The notes below the pieces were generated by a model that was not told the origin of the DNA, did no database searches, and saw only the letters and a list, made by a program, of their open reading frames with translations. A stretch of DNA of 64,000 nucleotides from Halomonas sp. GD1P12 (GTDB taxonomy: Bacteria > Pseudomonadota > Gammaproteobacteria > Pseudomonadales > Halomonadaceae), in the NCBI RefSeq assembly GCF_025725645.1, contig NZ_CP107007.1:3658001-3722000 (forward strand), in the 5' to 3' direction. Position numbers and translations under genes: made by a program. The stretch's first letter is position 1. Each line of letters opens with the position of its first letter. Shown here piece after piece: positions 19,610 through 29,135 of this stretch.

Positions 19610-20871
19610 TTTTCGTTCTGCTGTTGGCGCTGGTGCTGATCGGTGTACCGTTCGCCTTCGCCATTCTGGGCACGCTAACGGTACTGATGAGCACCGGCGA
19701 TCTGCCCTATCACATTCGTATCGTGTCGCAGCAGTTCTTCGGCGGCATGGAGTCCTTTCCGCTGCTGGCGATTCCGCTGTTCATCCTGGCCGGTGAGTTG
19801 ATGAACGAGGCGGGCATCACCCACCGCATCATCAACCTGGCCAGTGCTATCGTCGGCCGGCTCAAGGCCGGGCTTGCCCACGTCAATATCTGGGCCTCGG
19901 TGATCTTTGCCGGGCTCTCCGGCTCGGCGATCGCCGATACCTCCGCGCTCGGGCGGGTCTTCATTCCATCGATGGAGAAAGAGGGTTACCCGCGGGATTT
20001 TGCCGCCGCGCTCACCGCGGCCTCCTCGGTGATCGGCCCGATCATTCCACCGAGCATTCCGGTCATCATCTACGCGCTGACGGTCTCCGGCGTCTCGGTA
20101 CCCGGACTCTTTCTGGCCGGCATCGTGCCTGGCTTTTTGCTGGCACTCGGGCTTTCGATCTACGTCTACTTCTTTGCCGGTGACCTTGGCGCCTCGAAGA
20201 CGCAACAGCAGTCTCGCCGCCACGCCCTGCTGCACGGCCTGCTGCCGGCGCTGATGCCGGTGTTCGTGGTCGGCGCGATTCTCGCCGGCATCGTCACTCC
20301 GACCGAAGCCGCAGCCTTTGCCGTGGTCTACGCGCTGATTCTGGGGGTGGTGCTGTATCGCAACATCAAGCTCACTCATTTGCCGGCGATTTTCGCCCGC
20401 GCCATGCGCGACAGCGCCGTGATCATGGTGATAATGGGAGCCGTCGCTGCCGCCAACTGGGTGCTGACGTTCGAGCGGGTTCCCAACATGCTCACCGAGT
20501 GGGCGCTGATGAGCATCGACACCCAGTGGACCTTCCTGCTCGCGGTCATTGCGCTGCTGCTGGTCGTCGGGCTGTTCCTGGAAGGAATCGCCGCCATTCT
20601 GGTGCTGGTGCCCATCCTTCACCCGATCGCCATGGCACTGGGGATCGACCCGCTGCACTTCGGCATCGTGGTGATCTTCAACCTGATGATGGGGCTGATC
20701 ACGCCGCCCATGGGGCTTTGCCTATTCGTCGCCGATTCGGTTTCCGGCGTCGGCATGGGCGCGATCATCCGGCGCATTCTGCCGATGCTGCTCGTCCAGT
20801 TTTTGATTCTGCTGCTGATCACCTTCGTGCCGACGCTGGTCACTTTCCTGCCAAGACTCTTTGGCTATTGA
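19606..20871 (+). CDS. dctM: TRAP transporter large membrane subunit DctM
   Basis: The large inner-membrane subunit that carries solute and sodium, 421 residues with many hydrophobic segments. Family motifs include IPLFILAGELMNEAGI, SVIGPIIPPSIPVIIYA and MGLITPPMGLCLFV. The start at 19606 lies behind AGGAGGTGGCGCC and overlaps the dctQ stop. It completes the only full TRAP set in the window, immediately upstream of quiC. Confidence 0.92.
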   Translation: MIFVLLLALVLIGVPFAFAILGTLTVLMSTGDLPYHIRIVSQQFFGGMESFPLLAIPLFILAGELMNEAGITHRIINLASAIVGRLKAGLAHVNIWASVIFAGLSGSAIADTSALGRVFIPSMEKEGYPRDFAAALTAASSVIGPIIPPSIPVIIYALTVSGVSVPGLFLAGIVPGFLLALGLSIYVYFFAGDLGASKTQQQSRRHALLHGLLPALMPVFVVGAILAGIVTPTEAAAFAVVYALILGVVLYRNIKLTHLPAIFARAMRDSAVIMVIMGAVAAANWVLTFERVPNMLTEWALMSIDTQWTFLLAVIALLLVVGLFLEGIAAILVLVPILHPIAMALGIDPLHFGIVVIFNLMMGLITPPMGLCLFVADSVSGVGMGAIIRRILPMLLVQFLILLLITFVPTLVTFLPRLFGY

Positions 20872-20971
20872 TCCATGAGCGACCGAGTTTCCAGCGACCA
20901 GGTTTTAACGATTGGGTTTTAGCCACCGAGTGTTCGACGGCTGTTTTTCCGACTGCAAGGAGCGTGTTGTC

Positions 20972-22858
20972 ATGTATTCGTCCATCGCCACGGTGTGCCT
21001 GAGCGGCTCGCTCGAAGAGAAGGTCGACGCCATCGCCGAAGCCGGCTTTGAAGGCCTCGAACTCTTCGAGAACGACCTGACCGCCTTCACCGGCTCCCCC
21101 CGGGAGGCCGGCGAGCTGATCCGCTCGCGCGGACTCAGGCTGGTCACGCTCCAGCCGTTTCGCGATTTCGAGGGCCTCGAGGGCCGTGCCCGGCAGCAGG
21201 CGTTCGATCGCGCCGAGCACAAGTTCGACCTGATGCAGGAGCTGGGCACCGATCTGCTGATGGCCTGTAGTACCACCCGCGCGGATTCACTGCCGGGTCT
21301 GAGCCGGGCCGCCGACGACTACCGTGAGCTTGGCGAGCGCGCCGCCAGGCGCCAGCTGCGCGTCGCCTTCGAGGCGCTGGCTTGGGGCCGGCACATTCAT
21401 GATTATCGCGATAGCTGGGAAGTGGTGCGCCGCGCCGCCCACCCAAACGTGGGGCTGGTGCTGGACACCTTCCACATCTTCTCGCGCCAGACCGAGCTTG
21501 GCACCATCGGTCGTATTCCGGGCGACAACATCTTTCTCGTGCAGACCGCCGATGCGCCCAGGCTCTCCATGGATCACCTCTCCTGGAGCCGTCACTATCG
21601 CTGCTTTCCGGGCCAGGGGGAGCTGCAGATGGATGCGTTCATGGAAATGCTCCAGGAGACTCGCTACGACGGCCCGCTCTCCCACGAGATCTTCAACGAT
21701 GTCTTTCGCATGGGCCACAGCGACCAGACCGCCCGCGACGGGCTTCGCTCCTATCACCTTTTACGCAGCATGCAGAATGGCAGCGGTATTCCCGCCCCTC
21801 AGCCGGTTGAGTCGGTGGCGTTTCTGGAGATCGCCGTCGAGCCCGGGGACCTGGACCCGCTGCGTGACGAGCTCACCGCGATGGGGCTCGCCTGCGTAGG
21901 GCGCCACCATACACTGAACGCTGAACGCTGGGCCGCGGGGGACGTGAACCTGGTACTCAACACCGAGTCGAATTTCACCGGCCGGGTGCCCGGACGCGAC
22001 GCCACCGCGATCACCGCCATCGGCCTGAAGGTGGACAACGCTTACGAGGCGTTCAAGCGCGCCGACAAGCTGGGCTACGATATCGTCGAGCCCGAGGACG
22101 TCGGCTCGAGCCACCGAATGAGCGCGCTGCGCAACGTCGATGGCAGCCTCTCCTACATCATCGACGACTCCCAGCTCAGCCGCACCTGGGATCGCGAGTT
22201 TACCGTCGATGTAAAACCGATTCCGCAAAGTGCGCTGGTCGATATCGACCACATCAGCGTGGCGCTCTCCTATCACGACTACCTGTCGCTGATGCTGCAG
22301 TACCGCGCCATCTTTGCACTTGAGATCACACCGTCGTTCGACGTGACCGACCCGCGCGGGCTCATCCAGAGTCAGGTGCTGCAAAACCATAACGGGCGGT
22401 TTCGTTTGGCGCTCAACGCCAGCGCCTCGCCGGATACCGCCAGCAACCGCTTCGTGCGCCAGTACGGCGGCTCCGGCGTCCATCATGTGGCGCTGCGTAC
22501 CCGCTCGATACGCGAAACCGGCACCGCGCTCAGCCAGGCCAACGCCCCGACGCTGCCCATTCCGGGTAACTACTACCGCGATCTGAGCGCGCGTTTCGAC
22601 CTGAGCGCCCAAACCCTTCAATGGATGCAGGACCATGACGTGCTGTTCGACCAGGACAGCGGCGGCGACTTCCACCAGCTCTATACCCGGCCGGCGCATA
22701 AGGCGTTCTTCTTCGAGCTGGTGCAGCGCGAGGGCTACCAAGGCTTGGGGGCGCCCAATGCCTTTATCCGCGTGACCGCCCAGCAGCGCCTGGAAGCAGA
22801 GATCGACGCCATTGCCCCACGAACACCTTCTGACGACACGAAAGAGACGCCCGCATGA
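20972..22858 (+). CDS. quiC: 3-dehydroshikimate dehydratase (QuiC type, two domains)
   Basis: Converts 3-dehydroshikimate to protocatechuate, joining hydroaromatic catabolism to the pca pathway. The 628 residues match the bacterial QuiC fusion: residues 1 to about 270 are a sugar-phosphate-isomerase-like TIM barrel holding the metal site (VAFEALAWGRHIHDY, GLVLDTFHIFSR, LSHEIFND); about 290-620 are an HPPD-like double glyoxalase domain (DHISVALSYHDYLS, GSGVHHVALRT, FFFELVQREGYQGLG). The start at 20972 has AAGGAG upstream; the longer frame is unsupported. The stop overlaps the next gene in ATGA. Confidence 0.92.
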   Translation: MYSSIATVCLSGSLEEKVDAIAEAGFEGLELFENDLTAFTGSPREAGELIRSRGLRLVTLQPFRDFEGLEGRARQQAFDRAEHKFDLMQELGTDLLMACSTTRADSLPGLSRAADDYRELGERAARRQLRVAFEALAWGRHIHDYRDSWEVVRRAAHPNVGLVLDTFHIFSRQTELGTIGRIPGDNIFLVQTADAPRLSMDHLSWSRHYRCFPGQGELQMDAFMEMLQETRYDGPLSHEIFNDVFRMGHSDQTARDGLRSYHLLRSMQNGSGIPAPQPVESVAFLEIAVEPGDLDPLRDELTAMGLACVGRHHTLNAERWAAGDVNLVLNTESNFTGRVPGRDATAITAIGLKVDNAYEAFKRADKLGYDIVEPEDVGSSHRMSALRNVDGSLSYIIDDSQLSRTWDREFTVDVKPIPQSALVDIDHISVALSYHDYLSLMLQYRAIFALEITPSFDVTDPRGLIQSQVLQNHNGRFRLALNASASPDTASNRFVRQYGGSGVHHVALRTRSIRETGTALSQANAPTLPIPGNYYRDLSARFDLSAQTLQWMQDHDVLFDQDSGGDFHQLYTRPAHKAFFFELVQREGYQGLGAPNAFIRVTAQQRLEAEIDAIAPRTPSDDTKETPA

Positions 22859-23727
22859 TCAAGCTCGGTTTGGTAGGAGAGGGCATCGCCCAGTCCCAGT
22901 CGCCCGACCTGCACGTCCGCCTTGGCGCCGCGCTGAACGAAACCGTCCGGTACGACCTGGTGGATAGCCGCGGCGTCGAGGACTTCGACTTTCCGGACGC
23001 CATAGACACACTGCGCCGCGAAGGATATCGCGGCACCAACGTCACCTTCCCGTTCAAGGAGCGCGCCGCACAGCTTGCCGATATTTGCGGTGAAGGCGTC
23101 AAGCGCGTCGGCACCGCCAACACGTTGCTGTTCGAGGCAGGCGGGCTACGCGCGGAAAACACAGACTACACCGGCTTCATCAGCGCTTACCGCCACTCAT
23201 TTGGCGAGCGCCCTGCCGGTGAGGTGCTCTTGATCGGCGCCGGCGGCGTAGGCCGCGCGGTGGCCTGCGCGCTGGGCGAGGTGGGTGCCACCTGCGTTCA
23301 TATCATGGAGCGCGACGCCGACCGCGGTGAGCGTCTGGCCCAGGATCTCAACGCCATGGGCATCACCGCCGACTGCGTTGCCCGGGAGCAGGCCGAGCGC
23401 AAGCTGGCGAACTGGCAAGGCGTGGTCAATTGCTCGCCGATCGGCCACCTTCATCACCCGGGCTGCCCCATCGACACCGCCGGACTCAGCAAGCGCCATT
23501 GGGTGTTCGACGCCGTATACGTGCCCGCGCATACCGAATTTTTAAACGCCGCCACTCAAGCAGGCGCCGACGTCCTTTCCGGGGTCGAGCTGTTCGTCTT
23601 TCAGGGCGTGGATGCGTTTCGCTTTTTTACCGCAGATCGGCTGAGCGCTGATCGAATCGATGCGCACGTCATTTCGCTGCGCCAGCACTATATCGACCGA
23701 CTGGTGACGTCGCCGCCATCTTCTTAA
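22855..23727 (+). CDS. Quinate/shikimate dehydrogenase (AroE family)
   Basis: A shikimate-dehydrogenase family protein of 290 residues. The catalytic lysine in NVTFPFKER (about 67) and aspartate in ENTDYTGF (about 103) are intact, and the Rossmann motif is GAGGVGRAVACALGE (about 126). Where AroE proteins have an NRTxxR basic patch for NADP, this one has MERDADR; the acidic residues suggest NAD use, as in catabolic quinate/shikimate dehydrogenases. It is translationally coupled to quiC, supporting a role in quinate or shikimate oxidation to the QuiC pathway rather than in biosynthesis. Confidence 0.85.
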   Translation: MIKLGLVGEGIAQSQSPDLHVRLGAALNETVRYDLVDSRGVEDFDFPDAIDTLRREGYRGTNVTFPFKERAAQLADICGEGVKRVGTANTLLFEAGGLRAENTDYTGFISAYRHSFGERPAGEVLLIGAGGVGRAVACALGEVGATCVHIMERDADRGERLAQDLNAMGITADCVAREQAERKLANWQGVVNCSPIGHLHHPGCPIDTAGLSKRHWVFDAVYVPAHTEFLNAATQAGADVLSGVELFVFQGVDAFRFFTADRLSADRIDAHVISLRQHYIDRLVTSPPSS

Positions 23728-23811
23728 GACGTATTTTGGTCACATAATGAGCTGGATACGCCCGGCAACGGGTGAAACGATCATGTGCTTCACGTGCCGA
23801 AAAGGATCTCC

Positions 23812-24762
23812 ATGCTCGCCATTCTTGCGATCACAACGCCTATCTTTTTATTGATCGGTGCCGGCTATGTCGCAAGACGTAGCCGGCTGATGAGTGCTGA
23901 ACAAATGCAGGGCGTGAGTATTTTCGTGCTCTACCTGGCGCTGCCGGCGCTGGTGATACGCGCTTTCAATCAGCAGCCGCTGGGCGAGATTCTTCAGCTC
24001 AACTACCTGGTGGCTTACGGGCTGGCGTCGGCGCTGGTGTTCGGTTTGGGGCTTCTGATCAGCTTGAGGCGCGAACGCGACAACCTGGCGGCTGGGGCCA
24101 TGCAGGCGCTTGGCATGGCGGCGTCCAATAGCGGTTTCATCGGCTACCCGGTAGCGGCGATGGTCATCGGCTCGCCGGCGGCGGTGCTGTTGGCGCTGAA
24201 CATGATGGTCGAGAACCTGCTGATCATTCCCACCGCGCTCGTTCTGGCGGAGATGGCGAGCCAACGCAGCGGGCGGCTGGGCACGACGCTCAAGAAAACC
24301 GCACTCAATCTGGGCAAAAATCCGGTACTGGTCGGGCTTGCGATCGCATTGGGCTTTGCAGGCTCCGGCCTTTTGCTGCCGGCGCCGCTGGCCAAGGCGA
24401 TCGACATGCTGGCTGAAGCAGCGGGGCCGGCAGCGCTGTTTGTGATCGGGGGCGCGCTGTTCGGGTTGCGGTTCAAGGGGCAGACCCGGCACGTCAGCCT
24501 GATCGTGATCGGCAAGCTGCTGATCCACCCGCTGGCGGTGCTCGCGGCCTTTTGGGTGATACCCGGCATCGACCCGGTGTACATCGTCGGCGCCGTTTTA
24601 TTCGCCTCGGCGCCGATGATCAGCATCTATCCACTGTTCGGCCAGCGTTTTGGTGTGGGCGATATGAGCGCGGCGGCCATGCTGACCGCGACGGTGGCAT
24701 CGTTTGTCACGCTAAGCCTGATCATCGCGCTACTGCTGCATACCCCGTCGCTGGCGCTTTAA
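23812..24762 (+). CDS. AEC-family transporter
   Basis: A membrane protein of the auxin efflux carrier family (PF03547), 316 residues with about ten hydrophobic segments (for example [14 protein letters not shown] at 12-25 and [20 protein letters not shown] near 105). The start at 23812 follows AAAAGGATCTCC. Family members move small organic anions such as malate. It follows the quinate genes by 84 bases and ends in a shared TTAA with aroQ on the other strand. A role in hydroaromatic uptake or export is possible by context; the substrate is unknown. Confidence 0.8.
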   Translation: MLAILAITTPIFLLIGAGYVARRSRLMSAEQMQGVSIFVLYLALPALVIRAFNQQPLGEILQLNYLVAYGLASALVFGLGLLISLRRERDNLAAGAMQALGMAASNSGFIGYPVAAMVIGSPAAVLLALNMMVENLLIIPTALVLAEMASQRSGRLGTTLKKTALNLGKNPVLVGLAIALGFAGSGLLLPAPLAKAIDMLAEAAGPAALFVIGGALFGLRFKGQTRHVSLIVIGKLLIHPLAVLAAFWVIPGIDPVYIVGAVLFASAPMISIYPLFGQRFGVGDMSAAAMLTATVASFVTLSLIIALLLHTPSLAL

Positions 24763-25208
24763 GAGGCGCCGTCGCTTTTGATGATGGCATCGAGCGCAGC
24801 CCGGTACCCGTACGTGCCGAGCCCGGCGATGACGCCATCGGCGCGCAGCGAGACGTAGGAGTGGTGGCGAAAGCTTTCGCGCTGGTGCACGTTGGAGATG
24901 TGTACCTCGAACACCGTGCCCTCGAAGGCGTTGAGCGCATCGAGTATCGCCACGGAGGTGTGCGTATAGGCCGCCGGGTTGATGATGATCGCGTGCGTTC
25001 CGTCCTGGCGGGCGGCGTGAATCGCATCGATCAAGGCGCCTTCGTGGTTGCTTTGAAAGCAGACGACCTCCCAGCCGGCCAGCAGCGCCGCTTCGCGCAG
25101 CCGGTTGTTCACGTCCTCCAGGGTGTCGGCCCCGTAGATCTCGGGCTGGCGGGTGCCCAGAAGATTAAGGTTCGGCCCGTGTAGCACGGTGATTTTTTTC
25201 TGTTTCAT
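24759..25208 (-). CDS. aroQ: Type II 3-dehydroquinate dehydratase
   Basis: A type II dehydroquinase of 149 residues interconverting 3-dehydroquinate and 3-dehydroshikimate. The catalytic tyrosine in RQPEIYG (about 23), the substrate-binding [10 protein letters not shown] (about 78) and the histidine in [11 protein letters not shown] (about 102) are present. Its position between the quiC operon and an IclR gene with a PcaR-like operator suggests a catabolic copy (quiB role), which cannot be separated from a biosynthetic role by sequence alone. GGAG precedes the start at 25208. Confidence 0.92.
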   Translation of the reverse strand: MKQKKITVLHGPNLNLLGTRQPEIYGADTLEDVNNRLREAALLAGWEVVCFQSNHEGALIDAIHAARQDGTHAIIINPAAYTHTSVAILDALNAFEGTVFEVHISNVHQRESFRHHSYVSLRADGVIAGLGTYGYRAALDAIIKSDGAS

Positions 25209-25266
25209 TAAAAGGGCTCCTCGTAAGTAACGCAGGACGATATTGTCGGCGAGGACAGCGCCCAGG

Positions 25267-25295
25267 GCGAACGAATAATTGTTCGCTATTCGAAC
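25267..25295. promoter_or_regulatory. IclR-type operator between aroQ and iclR
   Basis: Three half-sites: CGAAC at 25268-25272, then the palindrome GTTCG-CTATT-CGAAC at 25281-25295. The first and second also form GCGAAC-N8-GTTCGC. Half-sites and 5-base spacing equal the palindrome upstream of pcaI and the P. putida PcaR site. Three-half-site operators are known for PcaU and PobR of this family. Confidence 0.7.
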
Positions 25296-25347
25296 ATCGT
25301 GTTAGATTCAGGGTTTCAACTGCGCGCCTATCGGTCAATGATTCATT

Positions 25348-26142
25348 ATGAAAGACGCTTTACAGGAAGATACGCTCACGCCGGATAGCCGTGATTTCGT
25401 CTCCGCCCTCTCCAGCGGACTGGACGTCATTCTCGCCTTCGACGACGTCCATTCGCGCATGACGCTAAGCGAGGTCGCCGCGCGTACCGGTATGAACCGC
25501 GCCAAGGCGCGCCGCTTTCTACTCACGCTGCACGCGCTGGGCTACGTGCGAAAGCATCAGCGCTATTTCGAGCTGGCGCCGAAGGTGCTGCAGCTGGGCT
25601 ATGCGTTTCTGTCCGCGAACAATTATCGTAGCGTCATCCAGCAGTTCCTGGAAGATATCACCGCGCAGACCGGCGAGTCCTCGTCGCTGGCTCAGCTCGA
25701 CGGCGACGAGGTGATCTACGTGGCACGCTCCGCTGCGCCGCATCGTCTCATGGCGATCACGCTCTCCGTGGGCACCCGCCTGCCCGCCGCTTATACGTCG
25801 ATGGGCCACGTGCTGCTGGCGCAGCTTGATGAGCCGGCGCTCGACGCGTATCTCGAGCGCATTGCCCTTACGCGCCACACCGACAAGACCGTTGTGGATA
25901 AACACGCGCTCAGGCAGCGCATCGACACCGTTCGTAAGCAGGGCTATGCCATCGCCGACCAGGAGCTGGATTCCGGGCTTCGCTCGCTGGCGGTGCCCGC
26001 CTTCAACGCAAGTGGCCACCTGCTCGGTGCGATCAATATCAGCACCAACGCGGCGCGCATCGATATGGATACGCTGCTCGGAGATTATCTGCCGCTGTTG
26101 CAGGATAAAGCCGCGCAGATACGCGCCTCTATCGCGAGTTAA
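25348..26142 (+). CDS. pcaR: IclR-family regulator, PcaR/PcaU-like
   Basis: An IclR regulator of 264 residues. The N-terminal winged helix is at about 15-80 (LDVILAFDDVHSRMTLSEVA, then GMNRAKARRFLLTLHALGYV), and the C-terminal ligand domain contains YVARSAAPHRLMAITLSVGTR and YAIADQELDSGLRSLAVP, typical of the PcaR/PobR/PcaU subgroup. It is divergent from aroQ over a 139-base region with a GTTCG-N5-CGAAC palindrome that recurs upstream of pcaI. The ligand is probably 3-oxoadipate or protocatechuate. The start ATG 25348 has a weak ribosome binding site. Confidence 0.85.
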   Translation: MKDALQEDTLTPDSRDFVSALSSGLDVILAFDDVHSRMTLSEVAARTGMNRAKARRFLLTLHALGYVRKHQRYFELAPKVLQLGYAFLSANNYRSVIQQFLEDITAQTGESSSLAQLDGDEVIYVARSAAPHRLMAITLSVGTRLPAAYTSMGHVLLAQLDEPALDAYLERIALTRHTDKTVVDKHALRQRIDTVRKQGYAIADQELDSGLRSLAVPAFNASGHLLGAINISTNAARIDMDTLLGDYLPLLQDKAAQIRASIAS

Positions 26143-26199
26143 GCCTCCCCATGCCGACCGCTTTTACCCCATTACGTTTTGGCCAGTAGACAAGTGCCA

Positions 26200-27060
26200 A
26201 TGCAGCCATCGCGCCCCTTCTACCTGGGCCTGCCGATGTGGGCCAACCAGGATTGGCAGGGCAGCCTTTACGCCCGCCACGCCAAAACCGAGCTTTTGAG
26301 CGACTACGCGGCGGTGTTTTCGACCGTCGAGGGCAATACCACCTTCTATAGCGGGGCGCCGAAGGCCGAGACCATCGCCGCCTGGGCGCGCCAGGCGCCG
26401 AGCGATTTTCGCTTCTGTTTGAAGCTTCCCGCCCGCGTTACCCACGAACAGCGTCTGACGCGGCTGGATGAGGCATGGTGCTTTCTCGAGGCGTTTACGC
26501 CGCTGCACGACCGGTTGGGGCCCACCATGGTCCAGCTTCCGCGGGATTTCGGCCCCGATGAGCTGCCCCGGCTGGAGGCGCTGCTCGCTGGATGGCCGGC
26601 GCATCTGCCCTGCGCCGTCGAGGTGCGCCATCCGCTCTTTTTCCACAAGGGAGAGGCAGAAAAGAGACTCAACCAATTGTTGATAACTTTTGGGGCCAAC
26701 CGCGTGATGCTGGATGTGCGCCCGGTGTTCTCTACGCCGCCCAATGGCCACGAGGGGCTTACCCACGCGCAGCAGGAAAAGCCGAAACTCCCGCTACACG
26801 TGCTTTCCACGGGAAATGCGCCGGTCATTCGCTTCATCGGCCATATTGACAAAGCGATCAATAGCCGCTACTTCGCCCCCTGGATATCACGCATCAACCT
26901 GTGGATAAATCAGGGGAAAACCCCTTTCTTGTTTGTGCATACCGCGGATAATCGCGCCTCGCCGCAGATGGCGCGGCTGCTCTATAACGCCTTGAACGAA
27001 AAAGCTTCTCTGGCGCCTCTTGCGGCCTTTCCCGGCGAAACCCAAACGTCTCTTTTCTAG
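26200..27060 (+). CDS. DUF72 (YecE-like) family protein
   Basis: A protein of about 286 residues in the DUF72 TIM-barrel family. GLPMWANQDWQGSLYAR near the N-terminus, VEGNTTFYSGAPKAETIAAW and RFCLKLPARVTHEQRL are family hallmarks. The molecular function of the family is not established. I chose ATG 26200; GTG 26194 and TTG 26179 are in frame and none has a strong ribosome binding site. It follows the IclR gene by 57 bases on the same strand, but functional linkage is not evident. Confidence 0.8.
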   Translation: MQPSRPFYLGLPMWANQDWQGSLYARHAKTELLSDYAAVFSTVEGNTTFYSGAPKAETIAAWARQAPSDFRFCLKLPARVTHEQRLTRLDEAWCFLEAFTPLHDRLGPTMVQLPRDFGPDELPRLEALLAGWPAHLPCAVEVRHPLFFHKGEAEKRLNQLLITFGANRVMLDVRPVFSTPPNGHEGLTHAQQEKPKLPLHVLSTGNAPVIRFIGHIDKAINSRYFAPWISRINLWINQGKTPFLFVHTADNRASPQMARLLYNALNEKASLAPLAAFPGETQTSLF

Positions 27061-27222
27061 CACGGGTTGTTTCATGATGCTTTGCTCATCAAACTGAGCC
27101 CAAGCGGCTGGCATGGCGCGCCGCGTTCCTATAAATTGCGCGTACTTTCGGCCTGGCCCTGGCAAGGTCGAGCTCGACGAAGCGCACACACGCATCTTAA
27201 AAACTGAACACCTGGGTGATGT

Positions 27223-28566
27223 ATGGCAAAACTGGCACACGCACAGTGGTCCTCGAAGATGGGCTTCGTGCTGGCCGCCGCGGGGTCCGCGGTAGGTCTT
27301 GGGAATATCTGGCGCTTTTCGTATCTCACGGGGGAGAGCGGCGGCGCGGCGTTCGTACTGGTCTACCTGGCCTGCGTGGCGCTGGTGGGGCTGCCGATTC
27401 TGGTGGCGGAGTGGATGATCGGCCGACGCGGTCAGAAAAACCCGATCAATACCATGGCGGATCTTGCCAAGCGCCACGGTCGCTCGCGCGGCTGGGCCAT
27501 GGTGGGGGTCAGCGGCGTATTGGCGTCGTTTTTGATTCTGTCGTTTTATAGCGTCATCGGCGGCTGGTCGCTCAATTACACGGTCGGTGCGGTGATCGGC
27601 TCGTTCAGTGGCCAGGACGCCGCGGCCAGCGAAGCGGCGTTCGGTGCGCTGCTGGGCAACCCGGGCTCACTTCTGATCTGGCACACGCTCTTCATGGTAC
27701 TGGTCGTGGGCATCGTCGCTCGCGGCGTTACCAAGGGGCTCGAGGCCGCCGCGCGCATTCTGATGCCGGCGCTGGTCGTGCTGCTGCTGGTGCTGGTGGG
27801 TTACGGCGCCACCAGCGGCGCTTTCGGCCAGGCATTCGCCTTCATGTTCACACCGGACTGGAGCGCACTCGACGGCGGCGTCATGCTGGCGGCCATGGGT
27901 CAGGCATTTTTCACCCTGTCGCTGGGCATGGGTATCATGATGGCTTACGGCTCTTATTTGGGTGAGGACGTCAACCTGCTCGGCACCGCGCGTACGGTGA
28001 TCATTCTGGACACCGCCATCGCGCTGTTGGCCGGCCTTGCCATCTTCCCGATCGTGTTCGCGACCAATCTGGACGCATCCAGCGGTCCTGGCCTTATCTT
28101 CGTCACGCTGCCCATCGCGTTTGGCAATATGGTCGGCGGCACCCTGCTGGGCCTCGGCTTCTTTTTGCTGTTGACCTTTGCCGCCCTTACCTCGGCGATC
28201 TCGCTGCTTGAGCCGGTGGTGGAAACGCTGGAAGAGCGCACCGCGCTTGGCCGTTTGGGCGCCACGGTGGTAAGCGCCTTGGCCGTCTGGCTGGTGGGCG
28301 TGGCGGCACTCTTGTCGTTCAACGTGTGGGCCGACGTGCTGCTGTTCGGGCTGAACATCTTCGACTTCCTGGATACCTTCACCGGCAAGATTCTGCTTCC
28401 GCTGACCGGCCTTGGCGCGATCGTGTTCTACTCGCTCTGTCTGGACAAGGAGGAGTCGCGGCGCGAACTCGGTATGGACGTGTACGACTACAGCCTGTGG
28501 AACCTGCTGACCAAATACGTCGCGCCCATTGGCGTGATCGTGGTCTTCGTGGCGGGCTTCATTTAA
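27223..28566 (+). CDS. Sodium-dependent transporter (NSS/SNF family)
   Basis: A neurotransmitter:sodium symporter family protein of 447 residues with about 11-12 membrane helices. The opening signature WSSKMGFVLAAAGSAVGLGNIWRF marks helix 1 with its unwound ligand and sodium site, and MGIMMAYGSYL lies in helix 6. Bacterial members carry amino acids or related osmolytes with sodium, which fits a marine or saline organism. It stands alone, with a strong terminator 28 bases after its stop. The substrate cannot be told from sequence. Confidence 0.88.
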   Translation: MAKLAHAQWSSKMGFVLAAAGSAVGLGNIWRFSYLTGESGGAAFVLVYLACVALVGLPILVAEWMIGRRGQKNPINTMADLAKRHGRSRGWAMVGVSGVLASFLILSFYSVIGGWSLNYTVGAVIGSFSGQDAAASEAAFGALLGNPGSLLIWHTLFMVLVVGIVARGVTKGLEAAARILMPALVVLLLVLVGYGATSGAFGQAFAFMFTPDWSALDGGVMLAAMGQAFFTLSLGMGIMMAYGSYLGEDVNLLGTARTVIILDTAIALLAGLAIFPIVFATNLDASSGPGLIFVTLPIAFGNMVGGTLLGLGFFLLLTFAALTSAISLLEPVVETLEERTALGRLGATVVSALAVWLVGVAALLSFNVWADVLLFGLNIFDFLDTFTGKILLPLTGLGAIVFYSLCLDKEESRRELGMDVYDYSLWNLLTKYVAPIGVIVVFVAGFI

Positions 28567-28593
28567 ACCGCGGCGAAGTTGTAGCCAACTCCG

Positions 28594-28621
28594 GGCCCTG
28601 CCATTGGCAGGGCCTTTTTTA
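28594..28621 (+). terminator. Terminator of the NSS transporter gene
   Basis: A 9-bp stem GGCCCTGCC / GGCAGGGCC with an ATT loop and seven T. Confidence 0.9.
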
Positions 28622-28662
28622 TGGCCGCGCATTAACGCGGCAATATTTTGATCGCTGAAAGC

Positions 28663-28881
28663 TTAATGGAGTGCGCTGGGCGGGAACTCCTCGTCTGCCA
28701 GCGGGGCGATCGCGCGCGACAGCTTCTGTGATTCGCGATGCAGCTCGATGCCGCGTCGGGCGCGCAGATTGCGCTGGGCGGCGCTCTGGCGGCGTTTGGT
28801 GTGTTCGTCGACTTCCATTCCCATGAATATATCGAGCAGCTCGTTTTTAAGCGACGTCAGTCGTTCGACGTTTTTCATCAT
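28663..28881 (-). CDS. Small basic protein of unknown function
   Basis: A 72-residue open frame whose protein has a helical, amphipathic look and a basic centre (KRRQSAAQRNLRARRGIELH). No membrane segment or signal is seen. The start at 28881 follows GGGAGCATCG, a plausible ribosome binding site. It is convergent with the NSS transporter, separated from it by the terminator. I do not recognise the family; the arginine-rich core is faintly like the PA3496-type small proteins, a weak resemblance. Confidence 0.55.
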   Translation of the reverse strand: MMKNVERLTSLKNELLDIFMGMEVDEHTKRRQSAAQRNLRARRGIELHRESQKLSRAIAPLADEEFPPSALH

Positions 28882-29135
28882 CGATGCTCCCTTGGGTGAA
28901 TAAGCACTTGTCCACCTGCATCCGTGACGGCGAAAGCAATGATGCAGTGCGGCACGACACTTATTACTATAACCTACTTGACAAAATGATGACGGCTCAG
29001 GAAGAAAGAGGCCAACGGCCTTTAAACGCTATCCTCTTGCCCGCGGGCCGGGAGCGCACAGCGCACCGGGTTCAGGCATACTGTCGCAAACGCCAACGGC
29101 ACCAGGCCGTGCCCTGACACTCAAAGGAGCTCACC

